This document shows, piece after piece, positions 52,110 through 60,165 of a stretch of DNA of 64,000 nt. How positions within the stretch are numbered: position 1 is the stretch's first letter; each line of letters begins with the position of its first letter. The DNA lies in the NCBI RefSeq assembly GCF_029278565.1, contig NZ_CP119559.1, positions 1,550,001 through 1,614,000 of the forward strand, read 5' to 3'. Under the pieces are notes generated by a model, which saw only the letters and a list, made by a program, of their open reading frames with translations, searched no databases and was not told the DNA's origin. The position numbers were made by a program, and so were the translations under genes. This DNA is from Haloarcula halophila. Its GTDB lineage: Archaea > Halobacteriota > Halobacteria > Halobacteriales > Haloarculaceae.

Positions 52110-52439
52110 TCACTCCTGCAGACTCGGTCCCGGTTTCCAGGTGTTGCCCTCCAGGACGACGAGGTCGTACCGTTCTAACACCTGGAGCGTGTCGACGACG
52201 GCCTGTGCATCGAAGGCGACAGTCATCCCTTCCGGAAGCTGTTGGGCGATCGCGCTCCGGGTACCGCCGTTGATTCGGACGACCGTCTCCAGGAGGATTT
52301 CGAGATCGCCGAGCAACGGATCGAGATCCGTCCGCCCGCTGTCGCTGGAGTCCAGCTTGGAGATGACTTCCTCGTAATCGCCGCTGAGTTCCATCGATAC
52401 GGACACTTCCTTACCGTCTGCGTCCTCGTTCTCGCTCAT
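52110..52439 (-). CDS. Small helical protein after rdfA, function unknown
   Basis: A 109-residue protein, MSENEDADGKEVSVSMELSGDYEEVISKL and later LLGDLEILLETVVRINGGTRSAIAQQL, ending FDAQAVVDTLQVLERYDLVVLEGNTWKPGP. The C-terminal part (helix, helix, beta wing) resembles a winged-helix fold. It is 142 bases after rdfA on the same strand. Whether it belongs to the shape locus is inferred from position only. Confidence 0.6.
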   Translation of the reverse strand: MSENEDADGKEVSVSMELSGDYEEVISKLDSSDSGRTDLDPLLGDLEILLETVVRINGGTRSAIAQQLPEGMTVAFDAQAVVDTLQVLERYDLVVLEGNTWKPGPSLQE

Positions 52440-52581
52440 TGTCCGGAGTATGAACGGTCACCCCCAAAACAATTACCATCCCGCCGGTATCTACCGGTAT
52501 GTCCGTCGGATACGCACGTCGATCCAGTAAAACAGGCGTATCAGTGCGATGAGTGGGAGAGGGAATCCGACCGTGCTGTGG

Positions 52582-53199
52582 CTACTCCTGCTGGCAGGAA
52601 CAGCCACCCTGCTCGAAGAACGTGGCGACCGTGTACTGTGTCCCACACTGCTGGCAGAGGACCTGGGCGTCGAGGAACACCTCGAAGTCGTCGATGTCGA
52701 TCCGGTCCGTATCCCGAAGCTTCTCGATACGTTCCTCGGTGACCGAGAGCGTCCGCGTCATCAATCGCTGGATACTCTCCAGGTCTTTCTCGATTTTCTC
52801 CTGGTCGCTCAGCCCCTCGTACTCCGCACCGCGCCAGTCCTTGAGATACGACCTGATAGCCTGGTAGGTGACGAAGTCCTGCTCTAGATCCTCGACGTCG
52901 ATCCCGTTCCGTTCGAGTCGGTTTCGCGTATCGGTCCTGACGCCAGTACTGACATCGTCGCCGGTGAGGTTCTCGTAGGTCGTCCGGACATCGCTTTCGA
53001 GGGCGCTCATCCCGGCGTCGAGTAACAACTGTTCGAGCAGCCGCTTGTTGAAAAACTCCGCGAGATCCCGGAGACTCATCCGCTCGGCGCCCTCACCCGT
53101 CCACCGCGCTTCCAGATCGGCCCCGAGCCCGTCCAACCCGTACTCGTCGATGAGGCGTGCTACCTTACTCGCTGGCCGGTCGTCCGGTGTGTCTGCCAT
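52582..53199 (-). CDS. rdfA: Rod-determining factor RdfA-like protein
   Basis: A 205-residue protein starting MADTPDDRPASKVARLIDEYGL. MSLRDLAEFFNKRLLEQLLLDAGMSALESDV is the conserved N-terminal region I associate with haloarchaeal rod-determining factor RdfA, reported in Haloferax volcanii to be needed for rod-shaped cells. The C-terminus has CQQCGTQY and CSCQQE, a possible zinc site. It lies directly after an SMC-like gene on the same strand with 41 bases between, as in the reported Haloferax locus. Confidence 0.78.
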   Translation of the reverse strand: MADTPDDRPASKVARLIDEYGLDGLGADLEARWTGEGAERMSLRDLAEFFNKRLLEQLLLDAGMSALESDVRTTYENLTGDDVSTGVRTDTRNRLERNGIDVEDLEQDFVTYQAIRSYLKDWRGAEYEGLSDQEKIEKDLESIQRLMTRTLSVTEERIEKLRDTDRIDIDDFEVFLDAQVLCQQCGTQYTVATFFEQGGCSCQQE

Positions 53200-53240
53200 C
53201 GTGGTATCCCTAGCGAGAATAGTGACAAAAGGCTACTGAG

Positions 53241-55196
53241 TCAGATCGAGGTGATGCGGTGGAACTCCGCGTCCAGTGCCTGTGCGTCCTCGGGCAACAG
53301 CGCCACGACGAGATACTGGGCGTAGTCCGCGAAGTACGCGACCAGTTCGGCGATCCGGCTCGAATCGATCGCCTCCAGCGAGTCAAGCAGCATGAACGGC
53401 ACCGTTTCGTGGAGATCGTGGACCAGATATCCCGCCAGCGCGAAGATCAGACCGGTCACCTCGCGCTCGCTCTCGCTCAGGTGTTCGATCGTGTCCTCGT
53501 AGGCGGCTCCGTTGTCCGTCGTCCGGACGATGTGGAGTTCGAAGGCCGTCCTGTCGACTTTCTGTCTCCCCTCACGGACCGTCCGCTCGACACGCTCGAT
53601 CCAGATCCGCTCTAGGTTCTCGTACTCCATGATGTCGAGGATCGCGTCCATGTGTTCGTTGAACTCCTCGACTGCCCCCGCCTCGATCTGGTCGATCTTG
53701 GTCCGCTTGTCGGTGAGTTCCTCGACCAGTTCGTCACGCTCGGCCCGGAGATCGTCTGCGCGGTCTAACAGCTCCTCGATCGATTCGATCTCCGAGGAGA
53801 TGTCGTCGAGGTCCGACTCCAAGCTATCGATCTCGAATTCGAGCTGGTTTGCCTCCTTGTGGAGCGAGAGGATATCGTCGAAGTCCTCGGATTCGAGGTC
53901 GTCAACTTCCTCTTCGAGAGTCTGGACCTGGTCGGTGAGTGACTCACGGCGCTCTTTCAACGAGTCGATCTGGTCCTCACGGCGTTCCAGTTCCGTCTCG
54001 ATGTCCTCGATCTGTCCCTGAACGTCTTCCCGACGCTGTTGTTGCCGTTCGGCTTCGCGTTGCTGGCTCTTGAGATCGTCAAGTTCGGATTTGAGGTCGT
54101 TGAGCGCCTCGACCTTCTCCTGGCGTAAGTCCTGCAACCGGGTGACCGTCTCCTCGATCTGTTCGCGTTCGACCGTCGATCCACACGTCCAACAGACGAT
54201 CGATTCGTCGTCGTCGAGCAGTCTGTCGGTGACCGCGTCCGCCGGTTCGCCCTGCTCGTCGTCGAGCGACTGGATCACGCCGTAATCCTCCTCTTCGAGC
54301 CGTTCCTCGTTGTACTGGATGAGACTCTGGAGATCGGAGATCTCCGTGTTGAGTGCCTGTCGCTGATCGCGCAGACGGCTGATCTCGTCGTCGAGATGCT
54401 GGTGTTCGCCCATCGGCGTCTCGGGGAGGTCCGAAAGCTCCGATTCGAGCTCCTGGCGTTCCTGTTTCAGCGAGGAGATACTCTCCTCCTGTGTCTCGAT
54501 CTGCCGGCGGACCGACTCCAGATCCGACCGTGTCGATCGGAGTTCGTCTAGTTTGTCCTCTAACTCCTCCTGCTCTTTCCGACTCTCTTCGATATCGCGA
54601 CTGTTCGAGTCGATATCGTCTTCTTTCTCGGCCAGTTCGTCTCTTTTTTCCGATATTTGATCTTGTATTTTGCTTTTTTGCTGCTCTAGATCGGGGAGGT
54701 CGCGCTTCTTCGATTCTATCTCCGCCAGTTCGTCGTTTATTTCGCCTTTTTCTTCTTCGAGTTGGCGGATCTCGTGTTTGATTTCGTCGATATCGACCGG
54801 TCGCATGATGATCTCACGGAGATCGTCACCACGTGCGACCGACTGGCGGGCCTCGTTGGTCTCCAGCAGAAACGCGAACACGTCTGCGACTGCCGGATCG
54901 TCGAGGTACCCGCCATCCTCGAACTGGACCGTTCCACCGGTCCGTTTCAGCCGTCGTTCGTACGACTGGCCGCCGATCGATAGTTCCACACTGCCCGTGT
55001 CGGCATCGCCTTTCAACGTCGCCTGGTTACTCCCCATCACTGCCATGATAGACTGAAGAAACGACGTACGGTTCGTCGCGTTCTTCCCTGTGAGGACAGT
55101 TACACCCGGCGGGATATCGACACTGGTCTCGCTGATGCCCCCGATGTTTTCGACGTGAAACTGCGCCACATCAGAGGACTGTTGAGACATTCCCAT
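53241..55196 (-). CDS. Archaea-specific SMC-like protein (Sph-type)
   Basis: A 651-residue protein: N-terminal head, long coiled coil (about 140-330 and 350-540), and C-terminal head. The central hinge-like site holds VCWTCG (about residue 334), like the Rad50 zinc hook. Walker A reads GKNATNRTS, with Arg in place of the invariant Lys and Ala/Asn for Gly. The signature region is LSESEREV, and Walker B reads FMLLDSLEA, with Ser for Glu. It starts at ATG 55196, supported by a T-rich TATA-like run 28 bases upstream. ATG 55190 is next. It may bridge chromosome and cell-shape control with RdfA. Confidence 0.85.
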   Translation of the reverse strand: MGMSQQSSDVAQFHVENIGGISETSVDIPPGVTVLTGKNATNRTSFLQSIMAVMGSNQATLKGDADTGSVELSIGGQSYERRLKRTGGTVQFEDGGYLDDPAVADVFAFLLETNEARQSVARGDDLREIIMRPVDIDEIKHEIRQLEEEKGEINDELAEIESKKRDLPDLEQQKSKIQDQISEKRDELAEKEDDIDSNSRDIEESRKEQEELEDKLDELRSTRSDLESVRRQIETQEESISSLKQERQELESELSDLPETPMGEHQHLDDEISRLRDQRQALNTEISDLQSLIQYNEERLEEEDYGVIQSLDDEQGEPADAVTDRLLDDDESIVCWTCGSTVEREQIEETVTRLQDLRQEKVEALNDLKSELDDLKSQQREAERQQQRREDVQGQIEDIETELERREDQIDSLKERRESLTDQVQTLEEEVDDLESEDFDDILSLHKEANQLEFEIDSLESDLDDISSEIESIEELLDRADDLRAERDELVEELTDKRTKIDQIEAGAVEEFNEHMDAILDIMEYENLERIWIERVERTVREGRQKVDRTAFELHIVRTTDNGAAYEDTIEHLSESEREVTGLIFALAGYLVHDLHETVPFMLLDSLEAIDSSRIAELVAYFADYAQYLVVALLPEDAQALDAEFHRITSI

Positions 55197-55884
55197 ATAT
55201 CCACCCTCAGCCCCAACAGTAAAAAAACTGTTTTATTATCTATCGATACGTTTCGGTACTGCTGAACTCGCAGATGACTGTCTCCGATCGTGTGCCTCTG
55301 TTATCCGGTCACTGGCACTAACCAAGCAGCAACGGCATACACTGGCTAACAATCGTACCTTCGTTATTCCACCAGCCAGCGAGTTTCACGTGTGGAGAAG
55401 CGATGAGTCCACATCCGGACAGATACACCGAACTAGATTTCGACCGTATTCGAAGTACACTTAGAGTGCTGATCCACCCATATGAATACATATATCGAAA
55501 TACGTGAGTGAAAATCTAATTTCGCACCGATATTTAGCTTGCAGATCCAAATACCCCCATTACGTACCCACATTTGCGTATTTGTCCTGGGATTTTCCCA
55601 GACGATCCCACAAACCCCCAGTTGGGATTAATTCTTGGGAGAACTCGATATAATTTCCCGTTGCAGCCGGTATCTGTGGATACAAAGCCATTTTTTCGTG
55701 ACGGCCCGGATGAGATGTTCCTAGATTTAGGACATCCACTCGTTGATATCGGTAGCACACTATAGTAACAATCGAACCGATTTACACATCGATCGCACTG
55801 CAGTCGTGCGATCGGGTGTGCAGTGGTTTTCGGTGGCTACGGGAGATCGATCGTGGTTTCTATCGCCATAGTCAACAGCAGAAG
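55197..55884. other. AT-rich gap beside the tRNA 3' end
   Basis: There is no convincing gene in 688 bases. GC content is clearly below that of the neighbours. Short open frames near 55534-55765 lack haloarchaeal codon use and recognisable motifs. The first 40 bases hold the SMC-like promoter. The right end abuts the 3' side of a tRNA, the usual integration target for archaeal elements, but I find no second copy of the tRNA end in the gap. Confidence 0.5.
55215..55232. promoter_or_regulatory. Dyad over the SMC-like gene promoter
   Basis: AACAGT and ACTGTT form a perfect inverted repeat with six A between. It covers the T-rich TATA-like element (minus strand) centred about 28 bases before the start at 55196. 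A protein bound here would block the basal factors, so it is a good repressor-site candidate. Confidence 0.5.
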
Positions 55885-55988
55885 TGGGCCCTGCCGGATT
55901 TGAACCAGCGCTCAATCGGTATCCCACGCCGACGGAGTCCCGTCGACGATATGAGCCGATCGCTTTAACCAGACTAAGCTAAGGGCCC
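55885..55988 (-). tRNA. tRNA with CAU anticodon and 29-base intron (probably elongator Met)
   Basis: The minus strand folds as a full tRNA: acceptor GGGCCCT/AGGGCCC, D stem GCUU/AAGC, anticodon stem AUCGG/CCGAU with loop CUCAUAA (after splicing), T arm GCUGG UUCAAAU CCGGC, and A73. A 29-base intron sits after position 37. It has a canonical bulge-helix-bulge: central helix CUCA/UGGG, 3-base bulges UAU and AUA, and a 9-bp intron stem CGUCGACGG/CCGUCGGCG with loop GACU. Cutting at UA^U and AU^A leaves a 75-base tRNA. CAU can mean Met or Ile2; known intron-bearing haloarchaeal CAU tRNA is elongator Met. Confidence 0.88.
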
Positions 55989-56140
55989 TCTGTATGTGCG
56001 TTCTGTAGTGGCGCCCTTTAGCCTATCGGGATTGGGCGTCGTCGACCGTAGTACGGGTACAAACCCTTTTCGCCCGGACGTACCAATATCGTGATCATGG
56101 ACAGCCGGTGTGGACGTGTCGCGGCGGGAGTGAGCGTCTG

Positions 56141-57349
56141 ATGGCAGCGGCGGGGTTCTGGGCGTTAGTCGGTCTCGCGACGGTGACGGGGCTGGGGACT
56201 GCCTGGGCGCTCGGTGCGAACAGCAACTCGCCACCGTTCGCGCCGGCGATCGGGGCCAACGCGATCTCGACGATGCGAGCGGCGTTTCTCATCGGGATTC
56301 TGGCTGCGCTGGGCGCGCTCACACAGGGTGGGAGCATCTCCGAGACGGTCGGATCGGGGCTGATCGAAGGGGAGCCGATCACCTCGCTGGCCGCGACGGC
56401 GGGATTGTTGACCGCGACGGCGTTCATGGCCTTCGGCGTGTACTCGGGGTATCCCGTCCCGGCGGCGTTCGCCACGACGGGTGCGATGGTCGGTGTCGGT
56501 CTCTCGCTCGGCGGGGCACCGGTGTACGACACCTACCGGGAGATACTCCTGTTTTGGGTCCTGGTCCCACCGGTCTCGAGCGGGCTGGCGTATCTCACGG
56601 CGACGTTGCTACGCCGGGACGATATCCCCGAGACGGTCAGCGTCCCCGTTCTGGCAGCGGTCGTCGGCGGGATCGTCGCCAACGTCCGGTTGAGTGTCAT
56701 CCCGTCACCCCCGGGCGAGACACAGGCGTCACTGGCGAGTTTCTTCGGGCAGTTCGTGACGACGCCGGCCATCGGTGGGCTCGAACTCGACGTACTCGCG
56801 GTGACAGTGGTTGCTGCGCTCGGCGGGTTCGTGTTCATCCGGCGACGGACACAGGAGTCCGTCGACCGCGGCGTGAAGACGTTCCTGGTCGCGCTGGGGA
56901 GCGTCGTCGCGTTCTCCAGTGGCGGGAGCCAGGTCGGACTGGCTACCGGGCCACTGGAGAACCTCTACCGGGTGGAACTGGGGCTGCCGGGGATCGTCCT
57001 CCTCGCGATCGGTGCAGCCGGTATCCTCGCGGGCGCGTGGATGGGCGCGCCGCGGCTCCTGCAGGCGACCTCGCGGGAGTACGCCCAACTGGGAATTCGC
57101 CGGTCGATCGCGGCGCTGGTCCCGGGGTTCATCATCGCTCAGGTGGCGATCGCACTGGGAATCCCCATCTCGTTCAACAACATCATCATCTCGGGGGTCA
57201 TCGGTGGGGGTCTCGCGGGCGGGTCGGCCGGCGTCTCCCGGCGGAAGATCGGTGTAACGCTCACCTTCTGGGTCCTGACGCTCGTCGCGTCAATCGGCAT
57301 CGGCTTCGGTCTCTACCGTGTCTTGGGGACGGCATTGGGCGCTATCTGA
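56141..57349 (+). CDS. pit: PiT-family inorganic phosphate carrier
   Basis: A 402-residue transporter with about ten helices. The two PiT signature copies are ALGANSNSPPFAPAIGANAISTMRAAFLIG near the start and VAFSSGGSQVGLATGPLENLY with IPISFNNIIISGVIGGGLAGGSAGVSRRKIG in the second half. It moves phosphate with a cation. It gives a third, low-affinity type route besides the Pst and Phn systems. The 3' end overlaps the opposite-strand stress-protein gene by 8 bases. Confidence 0.85.
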   Translation: MAAAGFWALVGLATVTGLGTAWALGANSNSPPFAPAIGANAISTMRAAFLIGILAALGALTQGGSISETVGSGLIEGEPITSLAATAGLLTATAFMAFGVYSGYPVPAAFATTGAMVGVGLSLGGAPVYDTYREILLFWVLVPPVSSGLAYLTATLLRRDDIPETVSVPVLAAVVGGIVANVRLSVIPSPPGETQASLASFFGQFVTTPAIGGLELDVLAVTVVAALGGFVFIRRRTQESVDRGVKTFLVALGSVVAFSSGGSQVGLATGPLENLYRVELGLPGIVLLAIGAAGILAGAWMGAPRLLQATSREYAQLGIRRSIAALVPGFIIAQVAIALGIPISFNNIIISGVIGGGLAGGSAGVSRRKIGVTLTFWVLTLVASIGIGFGLYRVLGTALGAI

Positions 57350-57782
57350 CGACGGTGACCGTCACCGATGCCTTGCTGACGACGGCAGTCGCGACAGTCC
57401 CCAACAACCGATCGACCAGATTCGGCTCGGTCCGTCCGTGCCCGCCCATGACGACGTGGTCGACATCGCTATCGTCGACGAACGCCAGGATCGTCTCGGC
57501 GGGATCACCGGTCTCGACGGCCGTCTCAACCGCACGGTCAGTCTCGCTGGCCGTCGTCTCGGCTCGCTCGACGAGTGTCTGGGCCCGTTCGTGGGCCTGC
57601 TGACGGCGTTGCTCGCCGGCCCCGACGACGCCACCTTCGCTCATCCCGTCGTCCAACGGCGTCACGACGTTCAGAACCGTCACTCGACAGTCGAAGGTTT
57701 CGAGTGCGTGTGACAGCGCCGCGTCGGAGAGCGGCGATCCGTCCAGCGGAACGAGAACGTGGTCCGGGGCCATGCGCTCCAT
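57342..57782 (-). CDS. Universal stress protein UspA
   Basis: A 146-residue single UspA domain. HVLVPLDGSPLSDAALSHALETF is the start and VVMGGHGRTEPNLVDRLLGTVATAVVSKASVTVTVV holds the ATP-loop (GxxG-x9-GT). The pattern is intact, so it may bind ATP. Starts at 57782 (MERMAPDH) or 57773. It is convergent with the phosphate carrier gene and overlaps it. Confidence 0.88.
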   Translation of the reverse strand: MERMAPDHVLVPLDGSPLSDAALSHALETFDCRVTVLNVVTPLDDGMSEGGVVGAGEQRRQQAHERAQTLVERAETTASETDRAVETAVETGDPAETILAFVDDSDVDHVVMGGHGRTEPNLVDRLLGTVATAVVSKASVTVTVVR

Positions 57783-58164
57783 AGCGTGGCGGCGTACAAG
57801 ATTCTCCCGCCCGGGTGGTCCCCGGGATCGAACTATTTACTCGGCCTGAAAATAACATATTTCGTAGGTTATTTACTGTCTCGGCCGGTTCACTTGGTTG
57901 GCAGGCGAACGGGCTGTACCCGTATCCCATCGTCGGTCACCTGTCCCCGGCGATCCGCCCCTCCCCAGGGGCACGATACCACCGTTTCCAGACCGTCCCT
58001 GCCACGTCAGTCAGCCACGAGGCACTCTCCGTGCCAGAGTAGTGCCTCGCTGTCCACCAATACCATCGATTGCCTTGTCCACCGGGGCACGCTTCCGGCG
58101 TGTCCCGGTCTCCCCATTCGACTGCCCATCAGCGACTGCTGGCTACCCGACCCACGACTGGGGT
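57783..58164. other. Gap with two hairpins; no gene seen
   Basis: The first 90 bases are AT-rich and carry the Usp promoter (TATA-like elements near 57850-57875). Then come two inverted repeats: GAGGCACT/AGTGCCTC with 14 bases between (58019-58048), and an 11-bp stem with one G-U pair at 58082-58108, loop TTCCG. The second lies 57 bases beyond the stop of the 238-residue gene and may end its transcript. No coding frame is convincing. Confidence 0.5.
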
Positions 58165-58881
58165 TCACTCCTCGAAGACCTGTTCGACGTCCGATTTGGC
58201 ATCGGGAATAACACGTTGCTCGGCACGCCGCATCGACCGGAGTGCCTCGTCGGTGAACTCGACTTCCAGCGACGGGAGCGCTCTGGCGAGTCCACCAAGG
58301 ACCTCGCCCGGATCGATCTCCAACTCGAAGACGAACGCGTCCCGGTGTTCCTGGAGGGGCGTGCTGTACTCGAAATGGCGTTCGACGATATCGATGGCCT
58401 CCTCGTAGTCGTACACCTCCGCCACGGCGGTCCAGAACTCGTCGCTCTCGGCGTCGATCAGGGGCGCGATGTCGTCGCCGAACGTCCGCTGTCGGGACAG
58501 TAACGTCTCACGGATCGTCTCACGGCGCTCGCCCCTGACGCTGTTGGCCAGCGAGTTCCAGTAGATATCCCGGGCCAACACGTCGTCGGCATACTCCTCG
58601 AAGGGGGTCTCGGAGTCCGCGGCGTAGTCCAACACCGGTTCGAACTGGGCCATGATCTCCCGTTGATACTCCCTGAGTTTCGGGCGGACGACGTGGCGCT
58701 CCAGGGGTCGACTGTTCTTCAACAGTTTGCTCGCAGCTTTGCTCCCGCCACCCCGGGAACCACGGAGGACGGCTGCCACGTCGAACGCCGCGTAGGTCTC
58801 GTCGACGAGGTCCGAGAGGTACCGCTCGAACCCGTCTTCCACGGCACGTCGTGTCACACTACTGTCTGAGTGCCCCACCAT
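58165..58881 (-). CDS. Helical acidic protein, function unknown
   Basis: A 238-residue protein of mostly alpha-helical pattern: DGFERYLSDLVDETYAAFDVAAVLRGSRGGGSKAASKLL, then PKLREYQREIMAQFEPVL and a C-terminal acidic half (FWTAVAEVYDYEEAIDIVERHFEY). The Gly-rich loop RGSRGGGSK is basic and could bind nucleic acid or phosphate. No family was recognised. It is transcribed divergently from queD with 55 bases between. Confidence 0.65.
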   Translation of the reverse strand: MVGHSDSSVTRRAVEDGFERYLSDLVDETYAAFDVAAVLRGSRGGGSKAASKLLKNSRPLERHVVRPKLREYQREIMAQFEPVLDYAADSETPFEEYADDVLARDIYWNSLANSVRGERRETIRETLLSRQRTFGDDIAPLIDAESDEFWTAVAEVYDYEEAIDIVERHFEYSTPLQEHRDAFVFELEIDPGEVLGGLARALPSLEVEFTDEALRSMRRAEQRVIPDAKSDVEQVFEE

Positions 58882-58936
58882 CCTATCCCTTACGCCGGTC
58901 CGAGCGATTTATCCCGGCACTCGATAATCTTTCAGT

Positions 58937-59383
58937 ATGACTCAGAGAGTACTGGAACCCGATCCGGTCGCCGATGCCGGCGAGCGGACCCTCGTTGTCG
59001 GGGGCGACCGCCCGGTACGTATCTCGGCGGGCCACCGGCTCATGCACCACGACGGGAAGTGTTCGCGTCCGCACGGGCACAACTACGAACTGACGGTCCG
59101 GCTCACCGGCGACCTGACCGAGGCGGGGTGGGTCGTCGACAAGGGAGCGGTCACCGACGCCATCGAGGCCTGGGACCACCGCTTCTTACTGGAGGCGGGC
59201 GACCCGCTGATCGACGCCTTCGAGGCCAGCGGCGACGGCGACGCCGTCGTCGTGTTAGAGCGGCCACCGACCGCGGAGGTCATGGCGACAGTCCTCGAAG
59301 AACGGTTGGCCGAGCAACTCCCGGAGACCGTCTCGACCGTCGCCGTGACGGTCCGGGAGACCGGCGAACTCTGTACCCGCTGA
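58937..59383 (+). CDS. queD: 6-carboxy-tetrahydropterin synthase
   Basis: A 148-residue QueD/PTPS-family enzyme. Zinc and catalytic residues lie in SAGHRLMHHDGKCSRPHGHNYELTV: His, then the Cys of KCSR and HGHNY. VDKGAVTDAIEAWDHRFLL holds the later catalytic His. The protein makes 6-carboxytetrahydropterin from dihydroneopterin triphosphate on the way to preQ0. An extra 20 residues at the N-terminus precede the domain. Its stop overlaps the queE start (TGATG). Confidence 0.92.
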   Translation: MTQRVLEPDPVADAGERTLVVGGDRPVRISAGHRLMHHDGKCSRPHGHNYELTVRLTGDLTEAGWVVDKGAVTDAIEAWDHRFLLEAGDPLIDAFEASGDGDAVVVLERPPTAEVMATVLEERLAEQLPETVSTVAVTVRETGELCTR

Positions 59384-60162
59384 TGCCCGTCGCGAGTGAC
59401 GCTACCGTGCTCGACGAACTCGACACCGCCACAGCGGAGGCCGACGCGCTCCCGATCAACGAGCTGTTTTGCTCGCTGCAGGGGGAGGGACGGTTGGCCG
59501 GCACTCCGTCGGTGTTCGTCCGGACCAGCGGCTGTAACCTCCGGTGTTGGTTCTGCGATTCGTACCACACCTCCTGGGAACCGACCGGGGACTGGTACGG
59601 GATCGAAGAGGTCCTCGGCGCCATCGAGGGATACGACGCGGACCACGTCGTCCTCACCGGCGGCGAACCGCTCGTCCACGACGCCAGCACCGACCTGCTG
59701 GAGCGACTGACCGACCGGGGCTATCACACGACGGTCGAGACCAACGGGACCATCGTCCCGGAAGCACCGATCGATCTGGCCAGCGTGAGTCCGAAACTGG
59801 CCTCCAGCACGCCGACCGCCGACCGCGACCCGAAGGGTGACGGCGAGTGGGCCGACCGCCACGAGGACCGCCGGCTCGACGTCGGCACGCTCGCCACGCT
59901 GGTCGAGCGCTACGACACCCAACTGAAGTTCGTCGTCACCGGTCCCGACGACATGGACGAGATCGAGGGACTGCTCGAACGGATTCGGACTGCTGCCGAC
60001 GTGCCCGTCCCCGACGACAGCGTCCTGTTGATGCCCGAAGGACAGCGTCGCGATCGACTCGACGAGACCCGCCCGGTCGTCGCCGACCTGGCGCTGGAAC
60101 ACGGGTACCGGTACACGCCCCGGCTCCACGTCACGCTCTGGAACGACGCCCCGGGAACCTGA
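59383..60162 (+). CDS. queE: 7-carboxy-7-deazaguanine synthase
   Basis: A 259-residue radical SAM protein. INELFCSLQGEGRLAGTPSVFVRTSGCNLRCWFCDSYHTSW contains the CxxxCxxC cluster motif. VVLTGGEPLVHD is the GGEP motif for SAM, and TVETNGTIVPE follows. The start is fixed by the 1-base overlap with queD. It contracts the pterin ring to the 7-deazaguanine core. Four bases then precede queC. Confidence 0.93.
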   Translation: MPVASDATVLDELDTATAEADALPINELFCSLQGEGRLAGTPSVFVRTSGCNLRCWFCDSYHTSWEPTGDWYGIEEVLGAIEGYDADHVVLTGGEPLVHDASTDLLERLTDRGYHTTVETNGTIVPEAPIDLASVSPKLASSTPTADRDPKGDGEWADRHEDRRLDVGTLATLVERYDTQLKFVVTGPDDMDEIEGLLERIRTAADVPVPDDSVLLMPEGQRRDRLDETRPVVADLALEHGYRYTPRLHVTLWNDAPGT

Positions 60163-60165
60163 TAG

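Noticed and set aside
55534-55765. Two overlapping short frames in the AT-rich gap
   Set aside because: They overlap on opposite strands, have no motif, no promoter spacing and poor codon use, so I did not call either as a gene.
58870-59383. Extension of QueE upstream to 430 residues
   Set aside because: The additional part is an out-of-frame shadow of queD; the overlapping ATG at 59383 gives the normal QueE length.
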